From Pseudomonas cavernicola (GTDB taxonomy: Bacteria; Pseudomonadota; Gammaproteobacteria; Pseudomonadales; Pseudomonadaceae), in NCBI RefSeq assembly GCF_003596405.1, contig NZ_QYUR01000002.1:574501-638500 (forward strand): DNA of 64,000 nucleotides. The letters run 5' to 3'. The notes beneath the pieces were generated by a model. That model was not told where the DNA came from, searched no databases, and worked only from the letters and a program-made list of their open reading frames with translations. Positions 13,120-21,493 of this stretch are shown here, piece after piece; the stretch's first letter is position 1; every line of letters starts with the position of its first letter. The position numbers and the translations under genes were made by a program.

Positions 13120-15323
13120 GCCACGAACATTTGGTTGAAGTGAATTGTTATGCCTTTTCTCGAGAGGCTTTGGACGATATCCGTAACAACGCCTACGCAA
13201 GCAACCACTGGCCCTTAGTGTATATATTAAGCGATGGCACAAAAAAACGAGCCTATATTGGTGAAACCACAGATACGCTCACCCGCATAAACACCCACAT
13301 GAAACATGATGAGAAGAACCAGCTAACCTCAGTGCACATGATTAGCAGTGAGCGGTTTAACAAGTCAGCGACACTCGACATGGAGTCCGCCCTCATCAAG
13401 TACATGGCAGCTGATGGAAATTTTTCACTGCTTAATGGCAATCTCGGATTAGTTGAACACAACTATTACCAGAAGAATGATCTCTACGCCCATATATTCA
13501 AGGAAGCCTGGAACAAGCTGCGTAGTGAGGGCGTGGTAGAGCACTCACTGGAGTCCATTGATAATTCTGACTTATTCAAATACTCACCCTACAAGACACT
13601 TTCCTTTGATCAGCGCCAAGGCTTGCTAGGTATCATGTATGCATTGCTGGATGACAAAGTTAAGAGCCTAGTGGTTCAGGGTGGGGCTGGCACGGGCAAG
13701 TCTATTCTGGCAATTTTTTTGTTCAAGCTGCTGCAGTCTGATGATAGCGATTTAAATTTTCGCGAATTTTCCAACGAGGAGACCGAACTGCGTGATTTAC
13801 TGCTGCTACTCAAGCAGCTTTATAAAAAGCCGAGAATGGCTTTGGTCGTACCTATGACTTCTTTCAGGAATACACTGAAAAAAGCCTTTAGAAATGTTAA
13901 CGGTCTCAGCGCTGACATGGTGATTAGCCCATCTGAGTTAGCCAAACAAGCATACGACATTGTACTGGTAGATGAATCACACCGTTTGCGCAAACGTGTG
14001 AACCTAGGGGCTTATTATGGTGCTTTTGATAAAGCCTGTGAGGTATTGGGTTTTGACAAAGGCACCTGCAGTGAGGTGGATTGGGTAGGCAAACAGGCGA
14101 ACAAGGCTATTTTCTTTTATGACGAGAGCCAATCTATCAAACCTTCAGATGCCAACCCAGAGGACTTTGCTGAGCTAAAGGCAGCAAGTACAACGCAGGT
14201 TCAGACACTGGCATCACAATTCCGCGTTCGAGGCGGAAATACTTACGTTGAGTTTGTGGATGCTCTGCTCAATGTACGCTTGCAAGTAGGCAAAATATTC
14301 ACATCAAAGAATTATGAATTTTCACTATTTGACTCTATTGACGCAATGGTACAGACCATTCAGGAAAAGAATCGTCAGTTTGGGCTGTCGCGACTGATTG
14401 CAGGCTATGCCTGGCCCTGGATATCAAAAAATGATGCCAACCTTTTTGATATTGAAATTGAGGGCAATCTACTACGCTGGAATAGCACAAATACAGACTG
14501 GATCAACGCAAAGAACTCCGAACAGGAAGTAGGCTGCATTCACACCACCCAAGGATACGACCTGAACTATGCCGCCATAATTTTTGGGAAGGAGATTACC
14601 TATAACAAGGAGCGCAATGAAATTATAATTAATGCAGACCAGTATTTTGATCGCAATGGAAAACAAAGCATTCAGTCCCCCGCCGACTTAAAGCAATACA
14701 TTCTAAACATTTATAAGACCATCATGCTTCGGGGCATCAAGGGTACTTTTGTCTATGCCTGCAATAAAGAGCTTCGTGAGTACTTAGCACAGCATGTCCC
14801 CCTGCACGAATCAGCCCAACAAAGGCCGCAGGAACAAGTAACCAAGCTCATCCCTTATGTGAATTCTGTACCTTTTTATGATTTGCAGGCAGCGGCAGGA
14901 GGCTTCAGCAAGCTTCAACAGGCCGAGCATAAGGAGTGGATTGCTGTCCCAGATGACATGAATCCGAGTGAAAGCCTTTTTGCATGCAAAGTAGTGGGGG
15001 AATCTATGAACAAAATTATCCCCAACGGTGCCACCTGTCTGTTTCGCCTAGAACGCGGCGGAAGTCGTAATGGAAAGATCGTTCTGGTAGAACACAGCGA
15101 TGCAATTGATGGCGACAGTGGCTCCCATTACACCGTCAAGGAGTATGAAAGCTTCAAGATGGAGGACGAAAGTGGCTGGTATCAGAAAAAAATCCTATTG
15201 AAACCAAATTCATATAACGATGGTTTTGAGACACTAGAATTAACAGAGGAACAATCATCATATTACCGGGTTATAGGGGAGTTCGTAAGAGTATTAGGGC
15301 GACACTATCCATATACTGAATAG
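13116..15323 (+). CDS. GIY-YIG nuclease / DUF2075 helicase / S24 peptidase fusion
   Basis: The 735-residue protein has three modules. First is a GIY-YIG nuclease (VYIL 35-38, YIG 47-49, Arg57, Glu90). Second is a DUF2075 superfamily-1 helicase with Walker A GGAGTGKS (189-196), Walker B LVDESH (284-289) and a late TTQGYDLNY motif near 475. Third is a LexA/UmuD-like S24 domain with VVGESM (Ser630) and YTVKEY (Lys675), so the Ser-Lys dyad is kept. S24 domains self-cleave on RecA filaments, so damage- or phage-triggered activation of the nuclease-helicase is a reasonable inference. It is coupled to the upstream MazG gene. Confidence 0.8.
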   Translation: MSHEHLVEVNCYAFSREALDDIRNNAYASNHWPLVYILSDGTKKRAYIGETTDTLTRINTHMKHDEKNQLTSVHMISSERFNKSATLDMESALIKYMAADGNFSLLNGNLGLVEHNYYQKNDLYAHIFKEAWNKLRSEGVVEHSLESIDNSDLFKYSPYKTLSFDQRQGLLGIMYALLDDKVKSLVVQGGAGTGKSILAIFLFKLLQSDDSDLNFREFSNEETELRDLLLLLKQLYKKPRMALVVPMTSFRNTLKKAFRNVNGLSADMVISPSELAKQAYDIVLVDESHRLRKRVNLGAYYGAFDKACEVLGFDKGTCSEVDWVGKQANKAIFFYDESQSIKPSDANPEDFAELKAASTTQVQTLASQFRVRGGNTYVEFVDALLNVRLQVGKIFTSKNYEFSLFDSIDAMVQTIQEKNRQFGLSRLIAGYAWPWISKNDANLFDIEIEGNLLRWNSTNTDWINAKNSEQEVGCIHTTQGYDLNYAAIIFGKEITYNKERNEIIINADQYFDRNGKQSIQSPADLKQYILNIYKTIMLRGIKGTFVYACNKELREYLAQHVPLHESAQQRPQEQVTKLIPYVNSVPFYDLQAAAGGFSKLQQAEHKEWIAVPDDMNPSESLFACKVVGESMNKIIPNGATCLFRLERGGSRNGKIVLVEHSDAIDGDSGSHYTVKEYESFKMEDESGWYQKKILLKPNSYNDGFETLELTEEQSSYYRVIGEFVRVLGRHYPYTE

Positions 15324-15730
15324 CCCTTAGCTTGGCATGCAACTTGAGCAGTAGGCATTAAGCCGAAACCTCTCAAGGCGAAAGCTAACACTTACGAATG
15401 ACCGAATCCGGCCAAAAGCGCCCATTCATGAGCGACAGCCTCTGCAATATGGTTGTGGCAATTTGCCCTTGAAAGATTGTGAGGCAGCCGCTGGAGCCAA
15501 CTGTGCTGGTATTCGGTGTGAGTCCTGCTCGCTTTATAATCCTCAACTAATCCAACGCGGTCGAATATTCTTCCTGAAAGGAGCGGCAAAGCTACTGGCA
15601 ATCGCAAGCGCCTTGTTTTCGATCCCATTGCATTTTACATTAGGCTTCACGTACCTCTAGCGATCAACAAAGGGTGAAGGGTTCAAAATATCCTTATTGA
15701 TTATCAGCCACCTAAATATTAGTTAATAAC
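15324..15730. other. Intergenic stretch without a recognised gene
   Basis: The only open frame of note (15463-15660 +, 65 residues, hydrophobic tail) has no ribosome-binding site or recognisable motif and is probably chance. The AT-rich last 70 bp presumably contain the promoter of the SIR2-NACHT gene; no clear -35/-10 pair or terminator stands out. Confidence 0.4.
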
Positions 15731-18700
15731 ATGACAGAAAGCGCGGCTACAAATAGCATCAGACAGTCTATAAGCAAAGGGGAATTAGTAGTTGTTGTGG
15801 GGACTGGCTGTAGCATTTCCGTAACCAATAATTATTATAAATCACTTTCTTGGTCTGGGCTTATAAAAAGTGGATTTGATTTTGCCGGAGTTAAAGGAAA
15901 AGTCTCCAGCGAACAAATTGGCTTTTGGAGTAATCAGTTGCACTCATCAGATATAGATGATGTCTTAAGTGCGGCTGAATATATTAGCCGAAAACTTAAT
16001 GCACCGACTGGAGATCTGTACGCACGGTGGCTTAATGAGTCATTTGAGAATATCACGCCAAAAAATAATGATATGATTCGCGCAATCAATCATATTTCAA
16101 GCATGGGTATTCCAATTTGCACGCTTAACTATGACTCTCTGCTAGAAAGCGTGACCAACCTTCCAACAATCGTATTGTCCGATACTCGTAAATCCTCCGC
16201 ATGGATTAGGGGTGAGGAGAAAGGGATATTGCATTTGCATGGTCATTGGCAGCAACCTGAAACATGCATCCTAGGAATAAGAGACTATGAAAAAACATTG
16301 GACAGTGAGACTCGCGATTTATTTCAGAGATATTTAGGGGCGTTCAAGCGCCTGTTATTTATTGGTTGTGGTGATACCTTTTCGGATCCGAATTTTTCTG
16401 CGCTAATCATGTGGTTGAGGTCAAATATGGGCGCTTCAACTCCCCAGCATTACGCGCTGGTTGACGAGAAGCAACTTCCTGAGCGTCATGCCGACTTAAC
16501 CTGGCAAGGATTTGTCGACCCCCTTGGTTATGGTTCTTCGCATTCGGATTTGCCAAATTTCTTATGTGACATGTTCAGTCAGGTCACATCCCCCAAAAAT
16601 GCAAGAACACCAACTATAAAAAAGGCCTCCCGCAGCGATAAAAACGCAAAACTTTTGAATAGTTATAAAGAGTTTTTAGTAAGAGATTGCGGCCAGATGA
16701 CTATCGAAGGCGTTCGAGCAGATATGGACACTGCGCAACGTCGCTTTGATCTAGAACGCCTATTCGTACCGCTGGATCTACTGCCATGCCCTCCAGATAT
16801 ATCACTGGATGATCCAGAACGGCAAAAAAAACTAACTATTTGGAAGCGAAAAAATAAAGATGCTCAATCATTTGGTAAGATCTTTTCAAAAACTAAAGGC
16901 TTGGCTCTTTTGGCACTCCCGGGAGGAGGGAAAAGTCTTTTATTAAAAAGATTGGCAGTTGCATATGCTAGTCCAGATCGAAGACTGAAGAGCGATGATC
17001 ATTTACCGAATATCGAGATAACCCCAGTATTGATTAGATGTCGAGAGTGGAGAGAGCATATAACACTGCCAATCGCGACTCTTCTGAAAAGCCTTCCAGA
17101 CATAACTGGCCAGCCTGGATTAGAAGGCCTTAGTGGTGCATTGACACCGCTTTTTAGGCAGGGAAAGGTATTGCTTCTCGTTGATGGGCTCGATGAAATA
17201 CATGACGATGCTGATAGAACAATTTTCGTGGAAAACTTGAGGGGGTTTCTGGATCAATTTCCAAAAACGAAGCTTGTCGTAACTAGCAGAGAGGCTGGCT
17301 TCAATCTTGTTGCCCCATACTTGGCGACATATTGTGAACAGTGGAGAGTAGCTTCATTAAGCTCAGATGCCATACGCTTGCTTTGTGGTCACTGGCACAA
17401 ACTTATGGTTGGGAATGCGCCAGAGGCTATTCAAGAGGCGGAGTCACTTGGTACCGTCCTTACCTCTAATGTCGCGCTAAGAAGACTTGCCGAAAATCCA
17501 TTACTTTTAACAATGCTACTCGTTGTTAAACACGGTGCAGGCCGATTACCCCCGGACAGAGTGAGTCTCTACGGGAGAGCCGTTGAGGTGCTTCTGGATA
17601 CCTGGAATATTAAGGGACATGATGCGCTTAATATGAAAGAAGCTATACCTCAATTGTCTTACATAGCCTACGAATTGATGCAGGCGGGGCAGCAAACGGC
17701 TACAGAGCGAGAACTGCTGGAGCTTCTTGAGAAGGCTCGAGAAAATGTCCCTCAGATTAAACGTTACGCCAAAGATACACCTTATGAGTTCTTGAAGCGC
17801 GTTGAGCTAAGGTCAAGTCTTCTACTAGAGGCCGGCCATCAAGTGGAGAACGGCAGGGCTGTCCCCTTCTATCAGTTTCGGCATTTAACATTCCAAGAGT
17901 ACCTGGCAGCCCTAGCGGTTGTTGAAGGTAACTATGTTGGTTATGACGCCAAGACCCCGATATTGAAACCTTTAAATGACAAGCTTGCTTCTGATGAGTG
18001 GAAAGAAGTAATACCAATGACCGCCGTTCTGGCGGGAAAGCAAGGTGAGTCAGTCGTACAAGCATTGGTTAAAAAAGGGATCTTGCTTAAGAGGAAGATG
18101 GATGAAGGGAAAGGTTTTGCAGGGAAGCAGGAGTGGATTTCTCACCCGAACGTATTGCCTAGTGTTATCGCAAGATTGGTTCAAAGTCTCATAGAAGAAG
18201 CGCAGGCTGAGCCAAGGACGCTTGCTGAAGCACTTAAGCTTATAGCGTATTTTGCAAGAGGATGTCAGTCTAGCATGGATTGGAAAACCTTGTGTCGAGG
18301 GCCTTATGCAGGTGAACTTATCAACCAAGCATGGAAGCTATATGAGCCGATGGATTTCCCAGCAGAGGCATGGGTTCGAAATAGCTACGCAAGTTTCGCC
18401 GCACACAGAAAGCCTACAACCTATTGGCTCAGCGAAGAAGGACAGGATGAACTACATGAACTTTTAAGTAGCTCTTCCGATGAAAAGATTTGTTTGGGGC
18501 TCATGACTTGCGTGGGTATTCTATGGAATGGTAAATCCACTCGTGGAACGTTCACTGTAGTCGGGACCAAGCTCAGTCAAAGCACAGAATCTTTCTTGTT
18601 TTCCGATAACCCTGCAATCGCACACGTTGCTCTATGGGTGTGGAGCCTTGATCGCCACAGTAACGGTTCAGCAGAAATTCCGCCCGTAAAAATATTAAAC

Positions 18701-19159
18701 CTTTTGCTGGAAGGTTTTATGCGAGGGGATTTTGAGGAGAGTGACTTGTCTGCTTTTGCCTTAGATACCTGCTTTGGTCTCTCTAGGGACTATTGGAAGC
18801 CCAAGTTAACTTTCGCCTATATTGAAAAACTGAGAACCGCTCCAAAAATTCAAGCTGATGAGCGCGTTAATAAAAATTTAAGTGCAGTATTGGTTATTGC
18901 CTTTCATGCTCTTTCGGTGCTGAGTGATGCAGAAATAGTTGTTCAAATTTCCGCACTTCGTGAGCACTACAAACGAATTAGTATCGGCAGAAATATAAGT
19001 GAATTTGATCGGACTCTTGCTCAAATTCAGCCATATGGTGTCGATTATTTGGCGTCAGTCGTTGATGATGATGATGTCGAGGTAGAAGATGAGTTGTATA
19101 TAGATGATATTGAGAATGCTGAAGGTATTGTGGAGCTGACCGCGAAGGAAATGGAATAA
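15731..19159 (+). CDS. SIR2-NACHT NLR-like antiphage protein
   Basis: The 1142-residue protein starts with a SIR2-type NADase domain: GTGCS 24-28, TLNYD 131-135, LHLHGH 167-172, then LFIGCGDTFSDP about 209-220. A NACHT STAND ATPase follows with Walker A LPGGGKS (396-402) and Walker B LLVDGLDEI (482-490). A long helical C-terminus of about 500 residues is the likely sensor. SIR2-STAND proteins (Avs5-like and bacterial NACHT systems) recognise phage proteins, oligomerise and deplete NAD+ to stop infection. The protein is very acidic at its extreme C-terminus (DDDDVEVEDE). The low GC marks it as acquired. It stands alone, as these systems often do. Confidence 0.85.
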   Translation: MTESAATNSIRQSISKGELVVVVGTGCSISVTNNYYKSLSWSGLIKSGFDFAGVKGKVSSEQIGFWSNQLHSSDIDDVLSAAEYISRKLNAPTGDLYARWLNESFENITPKNNDMIRAINHISSMGIPICTLNYDSLLESVTNLPTIVLSDTRKSSAWIRGEEKGILHLHGHWQQPETCILGIRDYEKTLDSETRDLFQRYLGAFKRLLFIGCGDTFSDPNFSALIMWLRSNMGASTPQHYALVDEKQLPERHADLTWQGFVDPLGYGSSHSDLPNFLCDMFSQVTSPKNARTPTIKKASRSDKNAKLLNSYKEFLVRDCGQMTIEGVRADMDTAQRRFDLERLFVPLDLLPCPPDISLDDPERQKKLTIWKRKNKDAQSFGKIFSKTKGLALLALPGGGKSLLLKRLAVAYASPDRRLKSDDHLPNIEITPVLIRCREWREHITLPIATLLKSLPDITGQPGLEGLSGALTPLFRQGKVLLLVDGLDEIHDDADRTIFVENLRGFLDQFPKTKLVVTSREAGFNLVAPYLATYCEQWRVASLSSDAIRLLCGHWHKLMVGNAPEAIQEAESLGTVLTSNVALRRLAENPLLLTMLLVVKHGAGRLPPDRVSLYGRAVEVLLDTWNIKGHDALNMKEAIPQLSYIAYELMQAGQQTATERELLELLEKARENVPQIKRYAKDTPYEFLKRVELRSSLLLEAGHQVENGRAVPFYQFRHLTFQEYLAALAVVEGNYVGYDAKTPILKPLNDKLASDEWKEVIPMTAVLAGKQGESVVQALVKKGILLKRKMDEGKGFAGKQEWISHPNVLPSVIARLVQSLIEEAQAEPRTLAEALKLIAYFARGCQSSMDWKTLCRGPYAGELINQAWKLYEPMDFPAEAWVRNSYASFAAHRKPTTYWLSEEGQDELHELLSSSSDEKICLGLMTCVGILWNGKSTRGTFTVVGTKLSQSTESFLFSDNPAIAHVALWVWSLDRHSNGSAEIPPVKILNLLLEGFMRGDFEESDLSAFALDTCFGLSRDYWKPKLTFAYIEKLRTAPKIQADERVNKNLSAVLVIAFHALSVLSDAEIVVQISALREHYKRISIGRNISEFDRTLAQIQPYGVDYLASVVDDDDVEVEDELYIDDIENAEGIVELTAKEME

Positions 19160-19346
19160 GAGGATTTAAGTTTCCAATTTTGGTGATAGCTGGTTAATTC
19201 CGCTAGGAGTGAAGCTGTTTGGTGAATAATGTTCCAGCCTATTTTTCTGGGGTGGAACATTTTCAAAATTTGCGTTGTGCAAATGTATCATTGCTCACTG
19301 GCAGCTGCTGGCCGATGGATACCTTTCGCCAACGGCAGCTATGGGT

Positions 19347-19507
19347 CCAGGCTGTGTGAAAACGTATTGAGTGCCAAGCGCTGATCAATAAATGATCAAA
19401 TTTGGTGCTCTTCCGCGGATTCTATGCAGGCTAGCTCGGATAACTTCTGCAGATTTCGCGTAGCAACGCGAACCTCAGAATCGATCGGGAGTTTTCACAC
19501 AGCCTGG
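19347..19507. mobile_element. MITE-like element with 17-bp terminal inverted repeats
   Basis: CCAGGCTGTGTGAAAAC at 19347-19363 is perfectly inverted at 19491-19507, enclosing about 127 bp without coding capacity. The end sequence looks like the termini of IS5-type elements that I recall from pseudomonads, so this may be an internally deleted IS. No convincing target-site duplication is visible. The rest of the 19160-19709 stretch holds no gene that I can see. Confidence 0.5.
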
Positions 19508-19709
19508 GTCGAGAGCTGTCAATCACGGCATGAGACAGCTAAATCCTGACCGTTTCGCGGTACAGAAAACAGTACACCAGCGGTACAGTGCCCAGCTTCT
19601 ACACGTTTCGCCAAATTACGCTCAACCCCAGTAACCACGCTACTTTCAGCTTGCTGTACCTACGCTAACCTAAGTTCGATTTCACTAGGCTTACCGCGTT
19701 TCCAGGCAA

Positions 19710-19754
19710 CTCATAATCCCTTGGTCATAGGTTCGAGTCCTACTGGGCCCACCA
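19710..19754 (+). repeat. tRNA 3'-half duplicate: attachment site (attR) of the element
   Basis: From the anticodon loop CTCATAA (anticodon CAT) through the T-arm GGTTCGAGTCC to the encoded CCA, the sequence is the 3' 45 nt of a Met or Ile2 tRNA. The 5' half is absent: nothing 77 nt upstream pairs with the acceptor strand TGGGCCC or with the anticodon stem. A truncated tRNA 3' end facing core genes is the classic trace of tyrosine-integrase insertion into a tRNA gene. The complete tRNA should be at the other end of the element. Confidence 0.8.
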
Positions 19755-19762
19755 TATAAACC

Positions 19763-19797
19763 AAAAAGGCTCACGCCGTGATGGCGTGAGCCTTTTT
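19763..19797. terminator. Bidirectional terminator after the att site
   Basis: A 15-bp stem (19763-19777 with 19783-19797, 5-nt loop) with A-run and T-run flanks can end transcription from both sides. It would serve the original tRNA on the + strand and the aldehyde dehydrogenase gene on the - strand. Confidence 0.85.
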
Positions 19798-19873
19798 TTG
19801 TGCGGCGTTTGTTGATCCACGGTCGGCCGGCTTAACCAAGCCGGAGCATCGACGATGCTCCGGCGCATTGCGC

Positions 19874-21394
19874 TTAGAAGAACCCCAGCGGGTTGATGTC
19901 GTAGCTGACCAGCAGGTTCTTGGTCTGCTGGTAGTGTTCCAGCGCCACTTTGTGGGTTTCGCGGCCGACCCCGGATTTCTTGTAACCGCCGAACGCGGCG
20001 TGCGCCGGGTACAGGTGGTAGCAGTTGGTCCACACCCGCCCGGCCTTGATCGCCCGGCCCATGCGGTAGGCGCGGTTGATGTCGCGGGTCCAGAGGCCGG
20101 CGCCGAGGCCGAACTCGGTGTCGTTGGCGATCGCCAGGGCTTCGGCTTCGTCCTTGAAGGTGGTTACGCCGACCACCGGGCCGAAGATCTCTTCCTGGAA
20201 CACGCGCATCTTGTTGTGGCCCTTGAGCAGGGTCGGCTGGATGTAATAACCGCCACCCAGGCTGCCGGCAAGCTGTTCCACGCCGCCGCCGGTGAGCAGT
20301 TCGGCGCCTTCCTGCTTGGCGATCTCCAGGTAGGCGAGGATCTTGTCGAACTGCTGCTCGGAGGCCTGGGCGCCGACCATGGTCTCGGTGTCCAGCGGGT
20401 CGCCGCGCTTGATCTGCGCGACCTTCTTCATCACCTCGGCCATGAACGCCGGGTAGATCGACTCCTGCACCAGCGCCCGCGACGGGCAGGTGCAGACCTC
20501 GCCCTGGTTGAAGAACGCCAGCACCAGGCCTTCGGCGGCTTTTTCGATAAAGCTCGGCTCGGCCTGCATGATGTCTTCGAAGAAGATGTTCGGCGACTTG
20601 CCACCCAGCTCGACTGTGCTCGGAATGATGTTCTCCGCCGCGCACTTGAGGATGTGCGCGCCGACCGGGGTCGAGCCGGTGAAGGCGATCTTGGCGATGC
20701 GGGTGCTGGTCGCCAGCGCTTCGCCGGCTTCCTTGCCGAAGCCTTGCACCACGTTGAGCACGCCGGCCGGCAGCAGGTCGCCGATCAGCTCCAGCAGCAC
20801 GCTGATGCCCAGCGGCGTCTGTTCGGCCGGCTTGAGCACCACGCAGTTACCGGCGGCCAGGGCCGGGGCCAGCTTCCAGGCGGCCATCAGCAGCGGGAAG
20901 TTCCACGGGATGATCTGCCCGACCACGCCCAGCGGTTCATGGATGTGGTAGGCCACGGTGTTGCCGTCGATCTCGGCGGCGCCGCCTTCCTGGGCGCGCA
21001 GGCAACCGGCGAAGTAGCGGAAGTGGTCGGCGGCCAGCGGAATGTCGGCATTCAGGGTCTCGCGCACGGCCTTGCCATTGTCCCAGGTCTCGGTGACGGC
21101 GAGCACTTCGAGGTTGGCTTCGATGCGGTCGGCGATCTTCAGCAGGATGCCCGCGCGCTCCTGCACCGAGGTCTTGCCCCAGGCCGCGGCGGCGGCATGC
21201 GCGGCGTCCAGCGCGCGCTCGATGTCGGCGGCGCTCGAACGCGGGAACTCGGCGATCGGCTGGCCGTTGACCGGCGAGAGGTTGGTGAAGTACTGGCCGT
21301 TGACCGGCGGCACGAACTCGCCACCGATGTAGTTGCCGTAACGGGCCTTGAAGGCAACGATGGCGCCGTCGGTACCGGGGTGTGCGTAACGCAT
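19874..21394 (-). CDS. exaC: NAD-dependent aldehyde dehydrogenase, ExaC/AldB type
   Basis: The 506-residue protein is a full-length class-3-like aldehyde dehydrogenase. It has the NAD-binding [17 protein letters not shown] segment (about 160-176), the catalytic Glu in VELGGKSPN (about 264-272), the catalytic Cys in [12 protein letters not shown] (about 298-309) and the EEIFGPVV motif (about 400). Sequence and length fit the ExaC/AcoD acetaldehyde dehydrogenases of pseudomonads. In this neighbourhood acetaldehyde would come from PhnX, so oxidation to acetate is a natural role. It is the last gene of a minus-strand run behind an FAD oxidase, and a strong terminator follows it. Confidence 0.85.
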   Translation of the reverse strand: MRYAHPGTDGAIVAFKARYGNYIGGEFVPPVNGQYFTNLSPVNGQPIAEFPRSSAADIERALDAAHAAAAAWGKTSVQERAGILLKIADRIEANLEVLAVTETWDNGKAVRETLNADIPLAADHFRYFAGCLRAQEGGAAEIDGNTVAYHIHEPLGVVGQIIPWNFPLLMAAWKLAPALAAGNCVVLKPAEQTPLGISVLLELIGDLLPAGVLNVVQGFGKEAGEALATSTRIAKIAFTGSTPVGAHILKCAAENIIPSTVELGGKSPNIFFEDIMQAEPSFIEKAAEGLVLAFFNQGEVCTCPSRALVQESIYPAFMAEVMKKVAQIKRGDPLDTETMVGAQASEQQFDKILAYLEIAKQEGAELLTGGGVEQLAGSLGGGYYIQPTLLKGHNKMRVFQEEIFGPVVGVTTFKDEAEALAIANDTEFGLGAGLWTRDINRAYRMGRAIKAGRVWTNCYHLYPAHAAFGGYKKSGVGRETHKVALEHYQQTKNLLVSYDINPLGFF

Positions 21395-21493
21395 GGTGGT
21401 ATCTCCTGTCTTTTGTACTTATTAGAGGGTGCAGTTCTGGCCGGGTTTTGTAGTGGGGTCGCAGCTCCCGGCCCGCTGCTCAACCCGTAGGTT

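Larger units (their letters stand above)
1..19754. mobile_element. Right-hand part of an integrated conjugative element or genomic island
   Basis: The region carries IncP-type conjugation genes (trbJ, trbK-like, trbL, traK-like) at the left edge and a run of toxin-antitoxin, nuclease and NLR-like genes after them. It ends in a 45-nt tRNA 3'-half duplicate at 19710-19754, directly followed by core Pseudomonas genes. Several cargo genes (12799-19159) are clearly more AT-rich than the chromosome to the right. The left border, integrase, relaxase and most transfer genes are not in the window, so whether the element can still move is unknown. The call is an inference from gene content plus the att-like repeat. 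Confidence 0.8.

Noticed and set aside
15463..15660. 65-residue + strand frame upstream of the SIR2-NACHT gene
   Set aside because: No ribosome-binding site, no motif and no coupling to neighbours.
19678..19754. A complete tRNA gene ending at 19754
   Set aside because: The 5' half does not pair with the acceptor or anticodon strands; only the 3' 45 nt are tRNA-like.
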